Source of the DNA: Prevotella sp.
Lineage (GTDB): Bacteria; Bacteroidota; Bacteroidia; Bacteroidales; Bacteroidaceae
Direction: 5' to 3'
Assembly: GCA_021204735.1 (NCBI GenBank)
Contig: JAJPYV010000351.1
Location: 1 to 8,646 of the forward strand
DNA length: 8,646 nt
Under the pieces are notes generated by a model. That model saw only the letters and a list, made by a program, of their open reading frames with translations, did no database searches and was not told the origin of the DNA. Below, in pieces: positions 6,638-8,646 of the stretch (its first letter is position 1; each line of letters begins with the position of its first letter). The translations under genes were made by a program, and so were the position numbers.

Positions 6638-7846
6638 ATGAGCTCAGTAAAATTAAGATTTAACGTATACGGTTTCGCCGAGTTCGGAGCCGTTTACTTT
6701 CAAGTAACCCACAAGAGGGAAGTAAGACAAGTAAAGACCCGTCACAACATCTATTCAAGTGAATGGGACAAAAAGAAAAAGTGCATCATTTTTCCTCAAG
6801 ATGTTGAGGAGAAGCGCAAGAAAAAATTGTCGGTAATAAAGGAAAAACTTCAATGGGAACAAGACCTTCTGTATGAAATCATCGGTTCTCTCGAAGAACG
6901 TGACGAGCCATTCAAAATGAGGGACATCTTGCTCCGATACAAAGCAGCCCTCGTAAACAAGGTAACCATGTTCGAGTATTTCGACATGCAGGTTTTTCGC
7001 CTCAAAAAACTCGGAAAGAGCCGCACGGCAGAGTGCTATGAATCTTGTGCTAACAGTTTCAAGAAATTCCGCAACTACAGCGACATGTTTTTCGATATGC
7101 TCGATTCCGACATCATCGAATTTTACGAAACCTATTTGCGCAACAAGAATCTCTGCCGCAACACCACCTCATTCTACATCCGCACCCTCCGCAGTATTTT
7201 TCACAAGGCAGTAGTCGACGGTTATGCGGTAAACGCTGATATCTTCAATAAAGTCTACACCGGTGTTGACAAAACCACAAAGCGTGCAATCACTTTGGAA
7301 GAAATCAAACAGTTGAAGAATTTAGACCTCTCCTATTGCAAGATACTCGACTTCGCCAGAGACATGTTCATGTTCTCCTTCTATACCCGTGGTATGTCGT
7401 TCATCGATATCGCCTACCTTCGCAGAAACGACGTGAACAACGGCTATCTCACTTACAACCGTAGGAAAACAGGTCAGCAACTCACCATCAAGTGGAGAGA
7501 CGAGATGGATAAAATCGTGCATAAGTACAACAGAGGCAGATTACCCTATCTCTTTCCGATTATTGTCAAGAAAGACGGCACCGAGCGGAAACAGTACCGC
7601 AACAAAATGCAGTTAGTAAACAGACTGCTGAAAGAGTTGGCAAGAATAATTCAGATTGACACCCCTCTCACCATGTACGTCGCCCGTCATTCATGGGCAA
7701 GCATTGCCCACGACAGCAACATCCCCACAAGTATCATCAGCATTGGCATGGGGCACGACTCTGAGACCACCACCGAGATCTACCTCGCCTCCATCAGCAG
7801 CAGCAAAGTTGATGATGCCAACGATGAAATCCTCAGTAACCTCTAA
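6638..7846 (+). CDS. Tyrosine recombinase / integrase, Bacteroidetes type
   Basis: A 402-aa site-specific recombinase. Residues 1-95 look like the arm-type DNA-binding domain found in Bacteroidetes integrases, and 105-210 is the SAM-like core-binding domain. The catalytic domain, about 215-395, has R251 in FYTRGMSFIDI, K277 in NRRKTGQ, box II YVARHSW with R350, H373 in GMGHDSETTT and the nucleophile Y382 in EIYLAS. The first position of the H-x-x-R box is Tyr (Y347), a substitution I recall in Bacteroidetes recombinases. The full length and intact residues suggest an active enzyme. It may be a mobile-element integrase or one of the tyrosine invertases that flip DNA segments in this phylum. 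ATG 6638 is preceded by tandem palindromes, a hairpin follows the stop, and a truncated convergent gene lies beyond. No flanking att repeats were recognised. Confidence 0.92.
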   Translation: MSSVKLRFNVYGFAEFGAVYFQVTHKREVRQVKTRHNIYSSEWDKKKKCIIFPQDVEEKRKKKLSVIKEKLQWEQDLLYEIIGSLEERDEPFKMRDILLRYKAALVNKVTMFEYFDMQVFRLKKLGKSRTAECYESCANSFKKFRNYSDMFFDMLDSDIIEFYETYLRNKNLCRNTTSFYIRTLRSIFHKAVVDGYAVNADIFNKVYTGVDKTTKRAITLEEIKQLKNLDLSYCKILDFARDMFMFSFYTRGMSFIDIAYLRRNDVNNGYLTYNRRKTGQQLTIKWRDEMDKIVHKYNRGRLPYLFPIIVKKDGTERKQYRNKMQLVNRLLKELARIIQIDTPLTMYVARHSWASIAHDSNIPTSIISIGMGHDSETTTEIYLASISSSKVDDANDEILSNL

Positions 7847-7877
7847 ATCCACTACGCAGAGGTAAAAGTTATGGGTT

Positions 7878-7914
7878 AAGATGGTGTGTCATTATGGATA
7901 TGGCACACCATCTT
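7878..7914. terminator. Strong hairpin between convergent genes, terminator-like
   Basis: The arms 7878-7892 and 7900-7914 pair over 15 positions, with a single T-G wobble and a 7-nt loop (tatggat). The outer 11 bases, AAGATGGTGTG and CACACCATCTT, are perfectly complementary. The plus strand continues with CTTCTTTC, a modest T-rich tail. It starts 31 nt after the recombinase stop and could end transcription from either side. It also coincides with the end of DUF1016 homology, so a recombination scar is an alternative. Confidence 0.5.
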
Positions 7915-7998
7915 CTTTCATCTGGAAATTGACTTGCAAATTTCACCATCCTTCGAAGATTCTTTTCATCAAAGCCTTTGCTTCCATACTCTTCTTGT

Positions 7999-8025
7999 AA
8001 TTGTCGCGACACTGTCGCGACAATT
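7999..8025. repeat. 27-bp perfect inverted repeat with nested palindromes
   Basis: AATTGTCGCGACA (7999-8011) and TGTCGCGACAATT (8013-8025) are perfect inverted repeats separated by one base. Each arm contains the 10-bp palindrome TGTCGCGACA, so the site is also two tandem palindromes 11 bp apart. It lies inside the DUF1016 fragment, where the two copies are read in different frames (encoding IVATVSRQL). It is strikingly GC-rich for its surroundings. Confidence 0.7.
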
Positions 8026-8225
8026 TCCTGTCCGTATTCAGCACGTTCATTATCGAGAATATCGCTATTGATTCTCTTGCCTATATGCCAATACATCATT
8101 GTAAGTTCATAGTTTGCTGTTGCAGCAACCTGCCCACGCGCTTGTTCAATAATTTGGCGCAAGTCTTTTATCAACGACTGTACATTGTCTATGTTTGGCG
8201 AATATTTTGCCATATCCTCTATCAT

Positions 8226-8526
8226 AATTTTAGTATTTAGGACTTAAGGAAATCTAAAAGTTACAACATATTGACTGTTCCTATGCATAATACCAATCAG
8301 GATATACAGTTCCCCAGACATACTGACATAGTTTTTCACTGCTATCCACATTCTTGATACACGACAAAATTAGTAAATAAAATGCGACAAACACAATAAA
8401 AAGCAATATTTAACAACTGATTGGGTGTTTATCCCTATTAATGATAATGACTTCCAGAGTTGATATAATAGAAAAGCAGTTATCATTTTCCCATAAAAGT
8501 GAGGAAATATATCATACAATCAAAAT
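8226..8526. other. AT-rich intergenic stretch without a convincing gene
   Basis: This stretch upstream of the DUF1016 fragment is more AT-rich than the neighbouring genes. It holds a minus-strand promoter candidate at 8365-8372, a loose inverted repeat (AATGATAA at 8440-8447 with TTATCATT at 8480-8487), and a short minus-strand reading frame (8281-8394) starting at GTG. That frame would give a 37-residue product with a hydrophobic start and the C-terminal residues WGTVYPDWYYA. I do not recognise it and cannot tell it from chance or a decayed gene. I saw no tRNA or other RNA gene. Confidence 0.5.
8365..8372 (-). promoter_or_regulatory. Candidate -7 promoter box for the DUF1016 fragment
   Basis: Read on the minus strand this is TAATTTTG, an exact match to TAnnTTTG. 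A TTTG lies upstream at 8388-8391, but its spacing of 15 nt is shorter than the usual 19-21. The leader to ATG 8225 would be about 130 nt. The site overlaps an unexplained short reading frame, so its support is weak. Confidence 0.25.
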
Positions 8527-8626
8527 CTCAAGCAAGCAATTCAAGCAATTAACAACCAACGTTCGCCACAAACCCAAGCAATAGCGAATTCTTATTTCTT
8601 ATTCTTTTGCGACGTCAGGAGCATTT
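8527..8626 (+). repeat. Composite intergenic repeat, copy D (diverged)
   Basis: The CAAGCAA-type segment contains CTCAAGCAAGCAA at 8527 and further CAAGCAA units at 8542 and 8575. The array is reduced to two TTCTTAT units (8589-8602). The 3' box at 8606-8622, TTTGCGACGTCAGGAGC, resembles TTTGCGAACGCAGTGAGC of copy C with small changes and continues with CATTTT. Its orientation is the same as in copies A to C, so a plus-strand gene probably begins just beyond the window. Confidence 0.55.
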
Positions 8627-8646
8627 TTCTCTAATTTCCTTGATAA

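Larger units (their letters stand above)
7869..8225 (-). pseudogene. Truncated DUF1016/YhcG-type nuclease, N-terminal fragment
   Basis: The 118-aa product matches the DUF1016 N-terminal domain as I know it: a helical start, YWHIGKRI (45-52), ERAEYGQEIVATVSRQL (60-76), then GFDEKNLRRMVKFASQFPDE (84-103). Complete family members run to about 330-350 aa and carry a C-terminal PDDEXK nuclease domain. Here recognisable similarity stops at FPDE, near base 7917, and the last 15 residues are encoded by the hairpin at 7878-7914 and its flank. The nuclease half is absent from the window, so this is a remnant. ATG 8225 is the longest start; ATG 8213 (M5) is as plausible. DUF1016 genes in Bacteroidetes often accompany restriction-modification loci and recombinases, which fits the neighbouring tyrosine recombinase and suggests a decayed or rearranged defence locus. 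Confidence 0.72.

Noticed and set aside
7869..8225. The DUF1016 reading frame considered as an intact nuclease gene
   Set aside because: Its length is about a third of the family's, the PDDEXK domain is missing, and the last residues are encoded by a hairpin. It is called a fragment instead.
6522..8646. A complete integrative element with att sites around the recombinase
   Set aside because: I found no tRNA gene, no matching direct repeats at two borders and no transfer or cargo genes, so only a recombinase locus can be claimed.

Overview
The window looks like chromosomal DNA of a gut-type Bacteroidales bacterium, most likely Prevotella or a close relative. The grounds are an exact Bacteroidetes-type -7 promoter box (TACCTTTG) at the left edge, AT-rich gene leaders without Shine-Dalgarno sequences, a DUF5686 outer-membrane protein with a carboxypeptidase-D-like N-terminus, a Bacteroidetes-type tyrosine recombinase, and T-rich heptamer repeats between genes. 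I ran no database search, so this placement rests on recognised families and motifs.

Region 1 (1-5940) is a compact plus-strand operon: a sugar/polyol-phosphate nucleotidyltransferase, an ATP-grasp enzyme overlapping it by 8 nt, a CDP-alcohol phosphatidyltransferase, a HAD-family phosphatase-like protein and a large DUF5686 outer-membrane protein. Apart from one 159-nt gap holding a repeat element, the genes overlap or lie 6-11 nt apart. A cytidylyltransferase next to a CDP-alcohol phosphatidyltransferase suggests that a phosphorylated polyol is activated as its CDP derivative and its phospho-head group is moved onto a lipid. Inositol is the best guess. A putative second route to bacterial phosphatidylinositol, without a phosphatidylinositol-phosphate intermediate, has been proposed as common in Prevotella, and this gene set fits it. 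The ATP-grasp enzyme and the outer-membrane protein would be unexplained parts of such a system.

Region 2 (5941-6637) holds a hotdog-fold thioesterase-like gene between two copies of a composite intergenic repeat. Each copy has a GCAAGC/CAAGCAA-rich segment, a tandem heptamer array (consensus TTYTTAW) and, in three of four copies, a box close to TTTGCGAACGNAGTGAG. The box appears to supply the GTG start codon of the thioesterase. The four copies in the window (about 1621, 5945, 6529 and 8527) share one orientation. Three precede a plus-strand gene and the fourth lies at the right edge.

Region 3 (6606-8646) is accessory: a tyrosine recombinase with two tandem palindromes just before its start, a strong 15-bp hairpin after it, and a convergent, truncated DUF1016/YhcG-type nuclease N-terminus whose recognisable homology ends at the edge of that hairpin. 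The last 420 nt contain no convincing gene.
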